Below the pieces are notes generated by a model. It worked only from the letters and a program-made list of their open reading frames with translations. It was not told the DNA's origin and did no database searches. A stretch of 64,000 nt of DNA from JAJNBA01 sp963842295. GTDB lineage: Bacteria; Actinomycetota; UBA4738; HRBIN12. The translations under genes and the position numbers were made by a program. The stretch lies in contig CAWJFY010000006.1 in assembly GCA_963842295.1 (NCBI GenBank), positions 62,001-126,000 of the forward strand. The letters are read 5' to 3'. Numbering within the stretch: position 1 is the first letter of the stretch; every line of letters starts with the position of its first letter. Of the stretch, positions 25,634 to 33,548 are shown one piece after another.

Positions 25634-25924
25634 CTAGCCCGATGCCCCGGGCACATCCACCACGATCGGACGGCTCGCCGTCGGCTCCCAGTCCCGGAGC
25701 GCCTCGGCGAACTTGACCACGAGAGCGGCACCTCCCGCGACTTCGAGCGCACGCAACAGGGGGTAGCGCTTCAGCACCGGGAGCCGGAAGAGCAGCGGCG
25801 CGCCGACGATCGCCGCGCCGGCGAGGAGCCGGCGGAAGCGGCGGCCGGCGGGGGAGTCCAGGAAGTCCTCGACCTCCTGGACCGCCACCTCGATCCGGTC
25901 ACCGATCCGCCGGAGCTCCACCAT
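25634..25924 (-). CDS. Small hypothetical membrane protein
   Basis: 96 residues. Starts MVELRRIGDRIEVAVQEVEDF, followed by two hydrophobic stretches (LLAGAAIVGAPLLFRL and LEVAGGAALVVKFAEAL). I do not recognise a family. It begins 2 nt after the stop of the GlsB-like gene, so the two are co-transcribed and may act together in the envelope. No strong ribosome site is visible, which suggests coupling to the upstream gene. Confidence 0.6.
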   Translation of the reverse strand: MVELRRIGDRIEVAVQEVEDFLDSPAGRRFRRLLAGAAIVGAPLLFRLPVLKRYPLLRALEVAGGAALVVKFAEALRDWEPTASRPIVVDVPGASG

Positions 25925-25926
25925 CG

Positions 25927-26208
25927 CTACGAGAATTGACGACGCGTCGTGCCGCTGGTGCCGCGCCGCACGAGGCGGACCACCACCACGAGGGCTGCAC
26001 CGGCCAGGATCGCCGCGATCCAGGGCACGCCCTTGTTGTCTGGCGTGATCACTTCGGCCAGCAGCCAGCCACCGAGGAAAGCCCCGACGGCGCCCAGCAC
26101 GATCGTCATCCAGATCGGCATCGGGTCGTCGCCCGGCACGATGAACCGTGCCAGTGGCCCCACGATGCATCCGATCAACAGGAACCCGAACACCTCTCCG
26201 ATCGTCAT
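25927..26208 (-). CDS. GlsB/YeaQ/YmgE family membrane protein
   Basis: 93 residues with three hydrophobic segments and the family signatures GCIVGPLARFIVPG and VLGAVGAFLGGWL. Formerly called transglycosylase-associated; often stress-induced. Unlike most members (about 80-90 residues) it ends in a basic tail, VRRGTSGTTRRQFS. ATG 26208 follows GAGAGG. Confidence 0.85.
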   Translation of the reverse strand: MTIGEVFGFLLIGCIVGPLARFIVPGDDPMPIWMTIVLGAVGAFLGGWLLAEVITPDNKGVPWIAAILAGAALVVVVRLVRRGTSGTTRRQFS

Positions 26209-26222
26209 GAGAACCTCTCCCT

Positions 26223-26246
26223 CCGGACGCCTCGAACGGCGTCCGG
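26223..26246. terminator. Hairpin between the SpoIID and GlsB genes
   Basis: CCGGACGCC, TCGAAC loop, GGCGTCCGG: a perfect 9-bp stem just after the SpoIID gene and before GlsB (both minus strand). There is no U-run, so it is either a high-G+C terminator or a leader hairpin. Confidence 0.45.
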
Positions 26247-26314
26247 CCCTGCCCTTACCCAGAAGGGTCGTCCTGCATGCGGCTCGTGACGCCCGTCTGC
26301 GCAGGCCGTTGACG

Positions 26315-27686
26315 TCAGTCGCGCACGTCGAGGCGATCGCCGCCTGCGATCACGACGGAGCCGGTCCCGAGGGCCCGTCCCTCGATCTTCGCCCCACGAC
26401 CCGACGGGAGGACCCTGAGGATCTTGAGACCGCTCGTGACCTGCACGCGGATCATGCCCGGCTCCGGGTGGTCCTCGGGTCGGAGGCCACCGTAGTAGAA
26501 GGCCAGGATGTCGGCAGCCGACTGGCCCCGGCGTGCCTTCCCGTACGCCCCCCACTGCACCATGCCCACTCCGTGGCCCCATCCGCGCCCGGTCACGACC
26601 AAGGCGCTCTCGGTGGAGGACACGTGCAGCCACCCGGATGGGATCGTGAGGGGCAAGGTCCCCTTCGGGCTTTCGGGCGGGTATCGGCCGGGCCGCAAGC
26701 ACGGTGCCCACGTGTTGACGGCATCGCGGAGGTCGGCAGCGTCGATCGACCGGCTCTCGCCTCCGCCGCGAACGGTGAGAGAGGTGCCGCGCGGACGGGC
26801 GTTGGAGATCGCCGATCCGCCCGGCCACATGCCTGCGGAGCGGAGGAACCGCGTGAGGTCGTTGAACGGCAACCTGACCCGCCAGCGCGACGTCGGCGAC
26901 GCGCCGTCGTCGCGCTCGGGAACGGATCGAAGGTAGGGGAGAGGCTCACTGCCGAAGACTTCCTCGTTGGGGTACGTGCGCCCGTTGGAGGTCGAGAAGT
27001 ACACGGTGGTGGCGAGGCGGCCGTCGTGCAGGAGGACCTTCCCGTCGGTCCGGCGGACCGCGTGCACCCATCGCCGGTGGGCGGGGTCCGCGGGAACCGG
27101 GATCCCGCGGTACACCTGGCAGGAGGTGGTGGCGCAGATGGGCTCATCGAGGGCTTCCCCCTCATCGCCGCTCCAGCCGGTCGTCGCGAGCGCGTAGCTG
27201 CGAGCGGCGATCGCCTGCGCCTCCAGCGCCGCTCTCGGCCACGAGGACGGAACCTCCGCGATCCCTTCGAGATACCGGTCGAAGGGCACGACCACCGTGA
27301 GCGCCAGTGTGCCGTCGTCGGATCGCCTGACCCGAAGCGCCCCGGGGAACCGGCCGGTGAGCGTCACAGGCTCGGCGTCCTTGCAACGGGTTGCGACGGA
27401 TGGATATCGGCCGCGGACGAGGAACGACCCCCCGGGAGGTGGTGTCAGCCGAAGGGAGCGTCGCTCCACCCTCCGCCGGCGCGTCTGGAGTCAGCGAAGG
27501 CGAAGAGGAGGATCCGGGGCGAGGAGAGGCGGAGGGCGTGGTCGACGCTGACGCTGAACCGTGGGTTGGGATCGCGCCTTCCTGGCGCGGCGTCTCCGTG
27601 CAGGCCGTCACCACCACGACGAGCACGGCAGCGGTCGCCCGCGCCCATGTGCGCCCACGCGAGACACGCAAGAGCTTCGCGATCAT
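26315..27686 (-). pseudogene. SpoIID/LytB-domain lipoprotein, split over two frames
   Basis: The N-terminal part (start ATG 27686) encodes a lipoprotein signal ending in VVVTAC, then a Pro/Ser/Thr-rich linker (GSASASTTPSASPRPG). The SpoIID domain is in another frame from about 27469 down to 26315: VTLTGRFPGALRV, VVPFDRYLEGIAEVPSSWP, EAQAIAARSYAL, YFSTSNGRTYPNEEVFG and GRGWGHGVGMVQWGA are all intact. The SpoIID frame has a stop only eight codons before its first GTG and no secretion signal of its own. A one-base shift, most simply in the C6/G6 run at 27428-27433, would join the two. SpoIID-type proteins cut peptidoglycan glycan strands. Could be an assembly error or true decay. Confidence 0.75.
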
Positions 27687-27804
27687 CCCCACGACGCTAA
27701 CGGGCCGATGGGTATCCGCCCGCAGGAGCCGATCCCGGCGAAAGTGTGACAAGACCACCCTCTTCAGCTTGACCGCTCACTCGCCGCCGTCGTACCTTGG
27801 CTCT

Positions 27805-27926
27805 GCCCTGATCGGAGTGAACCGGGGGCGGGGAGCAGGCAAGGGACGCTAGCCGAGACCCCGAGGTCCCGGACCGGCCGCAAGGTTGGTTCGTCCGGAA
27901 CTTTCCGATCAGGGCCTTTTCTTTTT
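27805..27926 (+). ncRNA. Candidate structured RNA or riboswitch ending in a U-rich tract
   Basis: Perfect 12-bp outer arms, GCCCTGATCGGA (27805-27816) and TCCGATCAGGGC (27904-27915), are followed at once by CTTTTCTTTTT (27916-27926). Inside, GGACCGGCC and GGTTGGTTC form a 9-bp stem with several G.U pairs around a GCAA (GNRA) tetraloop, and GACC/GGTC forms another small hairpin. The G.U pairs pair only in plus-strand RNA. TTGACC-N18-TACCTT just upstream would start transcription at about 27803. It may be an independent RNA of about 120 nt or a leader attenuator for the gene at 28127. I could not assign a known family. The rest of the 27687-28126 gap shows no gene. Confidence 0.55.
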
Positions 27927-28126
27927 GCCCAAAAGATCCTTCCGTTCCTCCCTCTCGAGCTCCCGAGCTGCTCCTCTCGCACCGTTCACGAAGGCGTCCC
28001 GCTCGAGTCGCTCGTCGCCGACTTATCCCAACCTTGACCGGCCCTTTCGGCGCTCTTCAAGAGCCATCCCGCATCGTCTCTTCTGAGGAGGGCGCCAGTC
28101 GGCACCCGCGGGAGAAGGAGGCAGCG

Positions 28127-28519
28127 ATGCGATTCCGGGTAGTGGTGGTTGCGGCGGTCGCGGGGACCCTGTTGATCGGCGGAACGGCCATGCCGGCCTT
28201 GGCGAAGGACGGCGACGTGATCCGCACAGGAGCCTGCAGCAGGCGCAGCGACTGGAAGCTGAAGTTGAGCGAGGAGAACGGTCGTATCGAGGTCGAGTAC
28301 GAGGTCGACCAGAACCGGGTCGGCGACGTCTGGCGCGTGGGGATCCGTCACGATGGCGGGCTCGTGTTCGCCGGCAAGCGGACGACCAAGGCACCGAGCG
28401 GCTCGTTCGAGGTCCGACTCGTACAGCGGAACCGAGCTGGCAACGACGTGTTCCGAGGACGCGCGGTGAACGCCCGTACGGGGGAGACGTGCGGCGGCGT
28501 CGCCGTGTGGACCGCCTGA
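28127..28519 (+). CDS. Small secreted protein of unknown function
   Basis: 130 residues. The signal peptide is clear (MRFRVVVVAAVAGTLLIGG, cleavage likely after AMPALA). The mature part is about 100 residues, basic and beta-rich, with two cysteines (near TGACSRRSDW and GETCGGVAVW) that could form a disulphide. GAGAAGGAGG precedes ATG 28127. The gene lies downstream of the structured RNA candidate, with about 200 nt between, and before a long hairpin. I do not recognise the family. Confidence 0.7.
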   Translation: MRFRVVVVAAVAGTLLIGGTAMPALAKDGDVIRTGACSRRSDWKLKLSEENGRIEVEYEVDQNRVGDVWRVGIRHDGGLVFAGKRTTKAPSGSFEVRLVQRNRAGNDVFRGRAVNARTGETCGGVAVWTA

Positions 28520-28535
28520 TCCCAGCGAGCGACGC

Positions 28536-28570
28536 GGCGGTGGGTCCGGGCACACCCCGGGCCTACCGCC
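28536..28570 (+). terminator. 15-bp hairpin after the small secreted protein gene
   Basis: GGCGGTGGGTCCGGG (28536-28550) pairs with CCCGGGCCTACCGCC (28556-28570) around CACAC, including two G.U pairs in the plus-strand RNA. It ends the secreted-protein transcript before the leaderless promoter of the response regulator. No U-run. Confidence 0.6.
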
Positions 28571-28602
28571 ACGCTTCCGCTGGTCGACGGCCGGACGGCC
28601 GC

Positions 28603-28608
28603 TACCAT
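28603..28608 (+). promoter_or_regulatory. -10 box of a leaderless transcript (response regulator)
   Basis: TACCAT ends 7 nt before GTG 28616 and no Shine-Dalgarno sequence is present, so transcription should begin at or next to the start codon. Confidence 0.55.
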
Positions 28609-28615
28609 CGGTGAC

Positions 28616-29305
28616 GTGAAGCCGAGGGTCCTGGTCGTCGAGGACGAGACTTCGATCTCGGAGCCCCTCGCCGCTCACCTGACGCGCGAGGGGTTCACAC
28701 CGGAGGTCGCCGGCACGCTCGCGGTCGCTCGCGAGGCCTTCGGCCGGGACGAGCCCGACGTGATCCTCCTCGACGTGATGCTCCCCGACGGGGACGGCCG
28801 GGACTTCTGCCGTGAGGTGCGCGCAGGCTCCGACGTGCCGATCGTGATGCTCACCGCCCGCGGCGAGGAGGTGGACCGGATCGTCGGGCTCGAGCTGGGG
28901 GCCGACGACTACGTCGTGAAGCCCTTCTCGGCCGGAGAGCTGGTGGCCCGCATCCGTGCGATCCAACGGCGAGGCCGCGCGCCGGGCGCACTGCGCGCGC
29001 CCATCAGCGTCGGCGCCATCACGTTGGATCCGTCATCGCGTGCGGTCACGAAAGGCGGCGAGCCGATCGAGCTGGCCGCCAAGGAGTTCGATCTCCTGAG
29101 GCTGCTGATGTCGCGCGCCGGCGAGGTTGTGGGACGGGAAGAGATCATGGACGAGGTCTGGGATCCGCACTGGTTCGGCCCGACGAAGACCCTCGACGTC
29201 CACATCTCCTGGCTGCGGAAGAAGATCGAGGACGAGCCGTCCACGCCGCGGTACATCACGACCGTCCGCGGCGTCGGGTTCCGTTTCGCCCCCCCGGATG
29301 GCTGA
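28616..29305 (+). CDS. Two-component response regulator, OmpR/PhoB family
   Basis: 229 residues. The receiver domain has the acidic pocket VVEDE, phospho-acceptor Asp53 in ILLDVMLPDGDG, Thr in IVMLTARG and Lys102 in YVVKPFS. The C-terminal winged-helix domain includes ELAAKEFDLLRLL and TLDVHISWLRKKIEDEP, then TVRGVGFRF. The start is GTG 28616 with no ribosome site (leaderless). Its stop overlaps the kinase start by one base, so the pair is one operon. Confidence 0.92.
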   Translation: MKPRVLVVEDETSISEPLAAHLTREGFTPEVAGTLAVAREAFGRDEPDVILLDVMLPDGDGRDFCREVRAGSDVPIVMLTARGEEVDRIVGLELGADDYVVKPFSAGELVARIRAIQRRGRAPGALRAPISVGAITLDPSSRAVTKGGEPIELAAKEFDLLRLLMSRAGEVVGREEIMDEVWDPHWFGPTKTLDVHISWLRKKIEDEPSTPRYITTVRGVGFRFAPPDG

Positions 29306-30723
29306 TGAAGGTCCGGACGCGGCTCGTCGCCTCCTTCGCATACGTCCTGCTCGTGGTGATCGTGGCGCTCGTAGTGCCCCTCGCGCTCGTGCTGCGCGAC
29401 CGCGCGCGATCGGAGCTCGAGGCGCTGACGCGGACGAACGCTCAGACGATCGCCGCGGTGCTGAACCAGAGTCGTCTGAGGGTCGACCCCCAGGATCGTC
29501 GGGCACTGATCCGCGACGCGCGTCGCTACGCGACGGATGTAGGGGGTCGGGTCGTGATCCTCGATGTGAACGGCACCGTGATCGCCGACTCCACTGACGA
29601 GGATCTGGGGGAGAACTTCGCGACGCCGGGCCGCCCCGAGGTCGCCCGGTCTCTCGCGTCCGAGACAAGTGCGGAGGTTCGTAGGAGCGACGAGGAGGGA
29701 GGGGACATCGCCGTCGCGGCTGCCCCCATCATCGACGAAGGCGTTCTCGTCGGCGCCGTCCGGATCTCCCGGGACGTGCGGACGGTCCAAGAGAACGTCG
29801 GGCGAGCGACGGCGGCGATCGTCGCCGTGGCGCTCGGCGGTCTCTTGGCCGGTCTGGCGATCGCCGTCGCGTTGGCCAGGTCGCTCGCCCGACCGCTGTC
29901 GCGACTGGCCGCGGCCGCCCATCGGCTCGGGGCCGGCGACCTGTCCACCCGAGCGGGGAAGCTCGAGGGCGGTACCGAGGTGGACGAGCTCGCGGGCTCG
30001 TTCGACGAGATGGCGGGTCGGGTCGAGCGCACGGTGCGAGCCCAGCGCGAGTTCGTCGCCAACGCGTCGCACCAGCTCCGGACACCACTCACCGGGATCA
30101 AACTCCGACTTGAGGCCGCGATCGCCGAGACCCCGGACGAAGCCGCCCGGGATCAGCTTCGCGCCGCCGACAAAGAGGTCGATCGTCTGGCGCAGATCAT
30201 CCAACGGCTCCTGACGATGGCCGGCCAGATCGAGGAGGGCCGGGTACCTCATGCCGAGCTGGGCGACGCCGTGCGGCGAGCGTTGCAGCGATGGCACGAG
30301 CGGGCGGCGCAGTCATCGTCGTCGTTGATCGATGAGGGTGGGAGCGAGGGCGCCGCCGTCTTGGCCGCGGCCGATCCCGACGACCTCGATCAGGTCCTCG
30401 ACGTCTTGATCGACAACGCACTCACCTACGCCCCGGGGCGGGTCGACGTCGCCGCGTCTCCGAACGGGGCACGGGCCACGGTGTCGGTCGCGGACCACGG
30501 CCCCGGCATCCCCTCGGACGAGGTGGCCCGTGTGACCGAGCGATTCTTCCGTGGCCGTGGCGCTCCGGCGGGCGGGTCCGGGCTGGGGCTCGCGATCGCG
30601 AGGGAGCTCGCCGAACGATGGGGTGGGGGTATCGAGGTGCGAGCGGGTGCCGCCGGAACTCGCGTCGAAGTCTGGTTCCCCAGCACCGGCGAAGGGAAGG
30701 CTCCGCACGCTCCGGACGCTTAG
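29305..30723 (+). CDS. Sensor histidine kinase (HAMP, HisKA, HATPase)
   Basis: 472 residues. Transmembrane helix 1 is at about 11-30 and helix 2 at about 168-190, with an extracytoplasmic sensor of about 135 residues between them. A HAMP linker (about 190-245) is followed by HisKA with His256 in FVANASHQLRTPLTG. The N-box is VLIDNALTYAP, G1 is VADHGPGIP and G2 is GSGLGLAIARELAE. Partner of the upstream OmpR-type regulator. The two small acidic secreted proteins just downstream are possible targets or accessory factors. Confidence 0.92.
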   Translation: MKVRTRLVASFAYVLLVVIVALVVPLALVLRDRARSELEALTRTNAQTIAAVLNQSRLRVDPQDRRALIRDARRYATDVGGRVVILDVNGTVIADSTDEDLGENFATPGRPEVARSLASETSAEVRRSDEEGGDIAVAAAPIIDEGVLVGAVRISRDVRTVQENVGRATAAIVAVALGGLLAGLAIAVALARSLARPLSRLAAAAHRLGAGDLSTRAGKLEGGTEVDELAGSFDEMAGRVERTVRAQREFVANASHQLRTPLTGIKLRLEAAIAETPDEAARDQLRAADKEVDRLAQIIQRLLTMAGQIEEGRVPHAELGDAVRRALQRWHERAAQSSSSLIDEGGSEGAAVLAAADPDDLDQVLDVLIDNALTYAPGRVDVAASPNGARATVSVADHGPGIPSDEVARVTERFFRGRGAPAGGSGLGLAIARELAERWGGGIEVRAGAAGTRVEVWFPSTGEGKAPHAPDA

Positions 30724-30758
30724 CGTGGCCTTAACGCGGTGACCGGTACGGTGGACTC

Positions 30759-31097
30759 ATGAAGAAGGCCATCGTCATGGTCGTGCTCGGGATCGGTGGG
30801 CTGGCCGCCGCGATCGCGCTCACCGTCGGCGCGCTCGCGCTCGCCGGCAACGACGTGGGGAGCGTGGTCCAGCCGACCCTGATCCCGTCCGAGTCGAGAT
30901 CGCTCGCCCCCAGCCCTTCCGGGGACGAGGATCCTTCAACATCGCCCTCCCCGTCGGTCGACGATCACGGCGGCGAGGCGGATCCGGACGACAATTCCGG
31001 CTCGGGCTCGAGCGACTCCGGCTCGGGTTCGAGCAATTCGGGCTCGGGCTCGAGCAATTCCGGCTCGGGCTCGGACGATCCTCCCGACGACGACTGA
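30759..31097 (+). CDS. Small membrane-anchored or secreted protein with an acidic Ser-Gly repeat tail
   Basis: 112 residues. The N-terminal hydrophobic helix (about 3-30) has no clear cleavage site. Then come a Pro/Ser linker and a low-complexity tail built from SGSGSSN/D units, ending DDPPDDD. No conserved domain is recognised. It follows the two-component operon by 35 nt in the same direction. Confidence 0.65.
   Translation: MKKAIVMVVLGIGGLAAAIALTVGALALAGNDVGSVVQPTLIPSESRSLAPSPSGDEDPSTSPSPSVDDHGGEADPDDNSGSGSSDSGSGSSNSGSGSSNSGSGSDDPPDDD
30996..31076 (+). repeat. 21-bp in-frame tandem repeat encoding SGSGSS(N/D)
   Basis: Three full units and one partial unit, with a few synonymous differences (for example tcc/tcg and ggc/ggt). 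The whole array is coding, inside the gene at 30759. Confidence 0.85.
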
Positions 31098-31204
31098 GGC
31101 TTACCCCTTCCTTTACCGCCGCATGGGCGAGTCGTAACCGGTCGCTCCCTAGGTTGTTTCCAGGAGATCTCGAACGAGATCGACAGGGACGACAGGAGGA
31201 GAAG

Positions 31205-31636
31205 ATGACGAAGATCCTGCGGAAGCTGATGACAGCGGTCGCGTTGCTCGTGGTCGGTGGTCTCGTGATCGGAGGCACCATGGCCCTCGCGACCGGTTCG
31301 CCCACGCCGAGCGCGGGCGTGTCGACCTCGTCGGCCACCAGCTCGGCCAGCGACTCGCCCAGCCCGAGTGGTGTCGGCGGGGCAACGGACGACGACGGCA
31401 CTGCCGATCAAGGTCCCGGCGACGTGCCGGTCGTGGGCGGGAACGGGTCCATCGACGACGACGGAACTCCCGACCAGGGTCCCGGCGACTTCCAGTTCGG
31501 GGACTTCCAGTCCGGCGACGATGACGACGCTGATGAGGACGAGGTCGAGGACGCCGATGACGACAACTCCGGTCCGAGCGAGAACAGCGGTCCGGGGAGC
31601 ATCGACGACGACTCGGGTCACGGCGACGACCACTGA
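31205..31636 (+). CDS. Small acidic secreted protein with Asp-rich repeats
   Basis: 143 residues. The signal peptide (MTKILRKLMTAVALLVVGG, cleavage near MALA) is followed by a Ser/Thr linker and three related DDDGTxDQGPGD-like segments. A very acidic stretch (DDDDADEDEVEDADDD) and SIDDDSGHGDDH close the protein. This suggests cation binding at the cell surface, but no known Ca-binding motif is complete. ATG 31205 follows AGGAGGAGA. Unrecognised family. Confidence 0.65.
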   Translation: MTKILRKLMTAVALLVVGGLVIGGTMALATGSPTPSAGVSTSSATSSASDSPSPSGVGGATDDDGTADQGPGDVPVVGGNGSIDDDGTPDQGPGDFQFGDFQSGDDDDADEDEVEDADDDNSGPSENSGPGSIDDDSGHGDDH

Positions 31637-31661
31637 CCACCTGTACCGACTGCCATGCCCA

Positions 31662-31701
31662 GCGCGAGGGCGGCGGCGCCACGGCGCCGCCGTCCTCGCG
31701 C
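31662..31701. terminator. 18-bp hairpin before the agmatinase gene
   Basis: GCGCGAGGGCGGCGGCGC (31662-31679) and GCGCCGCCGTCCTCGCGC (31684-31701) pair around a 4-nt loop with one G.U pair. It closes the acidic-protein transcript. No T-run follows. Confidence 0.65.
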
Positions 31702-31755
31702 GTTCCGCGGGGCCGAACACGGCCGGATCCTCGGGCCGCTAGCATCTGCCGCGCG

Positions 31756-32742
31756 ATGACCAACGATCCGAATCCCGATCGGCCGCCCGAGGATCGTCCC
31801 GAACCCGTTGGCCCGGTCGATCCGCTCGTCGTCCCCCGCTTCGCGGGGCCGGCGACCTTCGCCCGGCTGCCTCGGCGCGAGGACGTCGACGTCTGCGACG
31901 TCGCCGTCCTCGGTATCCCGTTCGACAGCGGCGTCACCTACCGGCCCGGCGCCCGGTTCGGCCCTGCCGCGATCCGCAACGCGAGCAGGCTCCTGCGGGC
32001 CTACCACCCCGGTCTCGATGTCCACCCGTTCGCGGTGCTCCAGGTCGCCGACGCGGGTGACGTCGGCTGCAACCCGTTCGACATCGCCGAGGCGATCTCG
32101 CAGATCGAAACCGCCGCGGACGCGACCCTCGACGACGCGACCTATCTGCTGTCGATCGGAGGCGACCACACGATCGCGCTGCCGCTGCTGCGAGCCATGC
32201 ACCGCCGTCACGGCCCCGTGGCGCTTCTGCATTTCGACGCGCACCTCGATACCTGGGACACGTACTTCGGCGCCGCGTACACGCACGGGACGCCATTCCG
32301 GCGAGCGTGGGAGGAAGGATTGTTGCTCGAGGACAAGGCCACCCACGTCGGGATACGCGGCCCGCTCTTCTCGCCGGACGACCTGGTCGACGACGCTCGG
32401 TTCGGGTTCGAGATCGTCTCGGCCATGGACGTCCTCGACGACGGCCGGCGGGCGATCGCCGACAGGGTCCGCGACCGGCTCGGCGATGCCCCTGTGTACG
32501 TGTCGATCGACATCGATGTGCTCGACCCGGGCTTCGCGCCCGGGACGGGGACCCCGGAGGCCGGCGGCATCACGAGCCGCGAGCTCCTCGGGATCCTCCG
32601 CGGGCTCGCGGGGGTGAACCTCGTGGGCGCGGATATCGTGGAGGTGGCGCCGCCGTACGACGCGGGGGAGATCACCGCCGTGGCCGCCGCACACGCGGCC
32701 TACGAGCTCCTGGCGGTGTTCGCCCGTCGGTCGACGGCCTAG
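31756..32742 (+). CDS. speB: Agmatinase / ureohydrolase family protein
   Basis: 328 residues. The binuclear Mn site is complete: GGDHTIALP (His), LLHFDAHLDTWD (Asp, His, Asp) and SIDIDVLDPGFAPGTG (Asp, Asp). The C-terminal GGITSRELLGIL is typical of agmatinases, but guanidinobutyrase or related specificities are possible. TAGCAT lies 10 nt before the ATG, so the leader is very short. It converges (4-nt overlap) on a polyamine-type ABC operon, fitting a role in agmatine/putrescine metabolism. Confidence 0.82.
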   Translation: MTNDPNPDRPPEDRPEPVGPVDPLVVPRFAGPATFARLPRREDVDVCDVAVLGIPFDSGVTYRPGARFGPAAIRNASRLLRAYHPGLDVHPFAVLQVADAGDVGCNPFDIAEAISQIETAADATLDDATYLLSIGGDHTIALPLLRAMHRRHGPVALLHFDAHLDTWDTYFGAAYTHGTPFRRAWEEGLLLEDKATHVGIRGPLFSPDDLVDDARFGFEIVSAMDVLDDGRRAIADRVRDRLGDAPVYVSIDIDVLDPGFAPGTGTPEAGGITSRELLGILRGLAGVNLVGADIVEVAPPYDAGEITAVAAAHAAYELLAVFARRSTA

Positions 32743-33548
32743 CCTCGGTTCTTCTCGAGGATGGCCGGATCGGCGCCCAGGAACCTCATCAGGTTCCCGA
32801 AGATCGCGAACAACGTGAAGGTGGTCGCCGCGATCAGGATGAACACCACCGCCACCGCCGCGATCGTCGGCGTGAACCCGTAGCGGAGTCCGTTCACGAT
32901 CTTCACCGGCAGCGTCTCGACGGTGAAGCCGGCGACGAGGAACGCGATGATGTACTCGTTCAGGCTGAGTACGAACGCGGCCGCGTACCCGGTGATCATC
33001 GAGGGGATCAGCAACGGGAGGGTCACCGTTCGGAACGTGGTGCGTTGATCGGCGCCCAGCGTTTGCGCCGCTTCGGGCAGGGCTTGATCCATCGTCTCCA
33101 TCGCGAGGGAGATCGTGACCAGCGGCAGCGTCGAGAAGAAGATGGCGTGCGCGAGGATCACGTTCTCGATGCGCCCGACATGTCCGGTCGAGAGCCAGAA
33201 CACCTGCATCCCGAGCGCGCTGATGATCGGCGGCAGCATGAAGGGCAGGATGCCGAGCGTGTAGAGCAGCGGCGCGAGCCGGATCCGATAGGTGCGGAGC
33301 ACGTACGCAAGGGGAGTCGCGATCAGGACGGCGAGTGCGGCGCTCGTGGCGGCGATCGTCAGGCTGTATCGGATCGAGGTCCGCCACCCCGGATCGGTGA
33401 AGAGCTCCCCGTACCAGGAGAGCGAGAAGCCTTCGGGTGGGAAGTTCAGGTATCGGTTCTCGTTCACGGACCCGACCGCGACGACCAGGAGGGGCGCCAG
33501 CAGGAATACGACGACGAACGCGGTGAGGGACCAGCGCCACACGCGCAC
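32739..33548 (-). CDS. potC: ABC transporter permease, PotC-like
   Basis: 269 residues, about six hydrophobic segments. The coupling loop LPEAAQTLGADQRTTFRTVTLPLLIPS is typical of spermidine/putrescine permeases. It starts with GTG immediately after the TAA of the upstream permease. It forms the membrane channel with the other permease. Substrate could be a polyamine or another small cation; the assignment rests on family and gene order. Confidence 0.83.
   Translation of the reverse strand: MRVWRWSLTAFVVVFLLAPLLVVAVGSVNENRYLNFPPEGFSLSWYGELFTDPGWRTSIRYSLTIAATSAALAVLIATPLAYVLRTYRIRLAPLLYTLGILPFMLPPIISALGMQVFWLSTGHVGRIENVILAHAIFFSTLPLVTISLAMETMDQALPEAAQTLGADQRTTFRTVTLPLLIPSMITGYAAAFVLSLNEYIIAFLVAGFTVETLPVKIVNGLRYGFTPTIAAVAVVFILIAATTFTLFAIFGNLMRFLGADPAILEKNRG

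Noticed and set aside
25949..27700. A 583-codon plus-strand frame over the GlsB and SpoIID genes
   Set aside because: Antisense to the clear SpoIID domain and GlsB protein; composition is that of a shadow frame.
27805..27926. Assignment of the structured RNA as a c-di-GMP-I, c-di-AMP (ydaO) or Mn2+ riboswitch, or SRP RNA
   Set aside because: Only short strings match. The c-di-GMP-I hairpin before GGGACGC is missing, the ydaO GGGUGAAU and GCUAACC cores are absent, the two Mn2+ loops are too close together, and the SRP GGAAGGNAGC loop is not present.
30996..31076. CRISPR-like tandem repeat
   Set aside because: Units of 21 bp without spacers, in frame, coding for a Ser-Gly tail; no cas gene.
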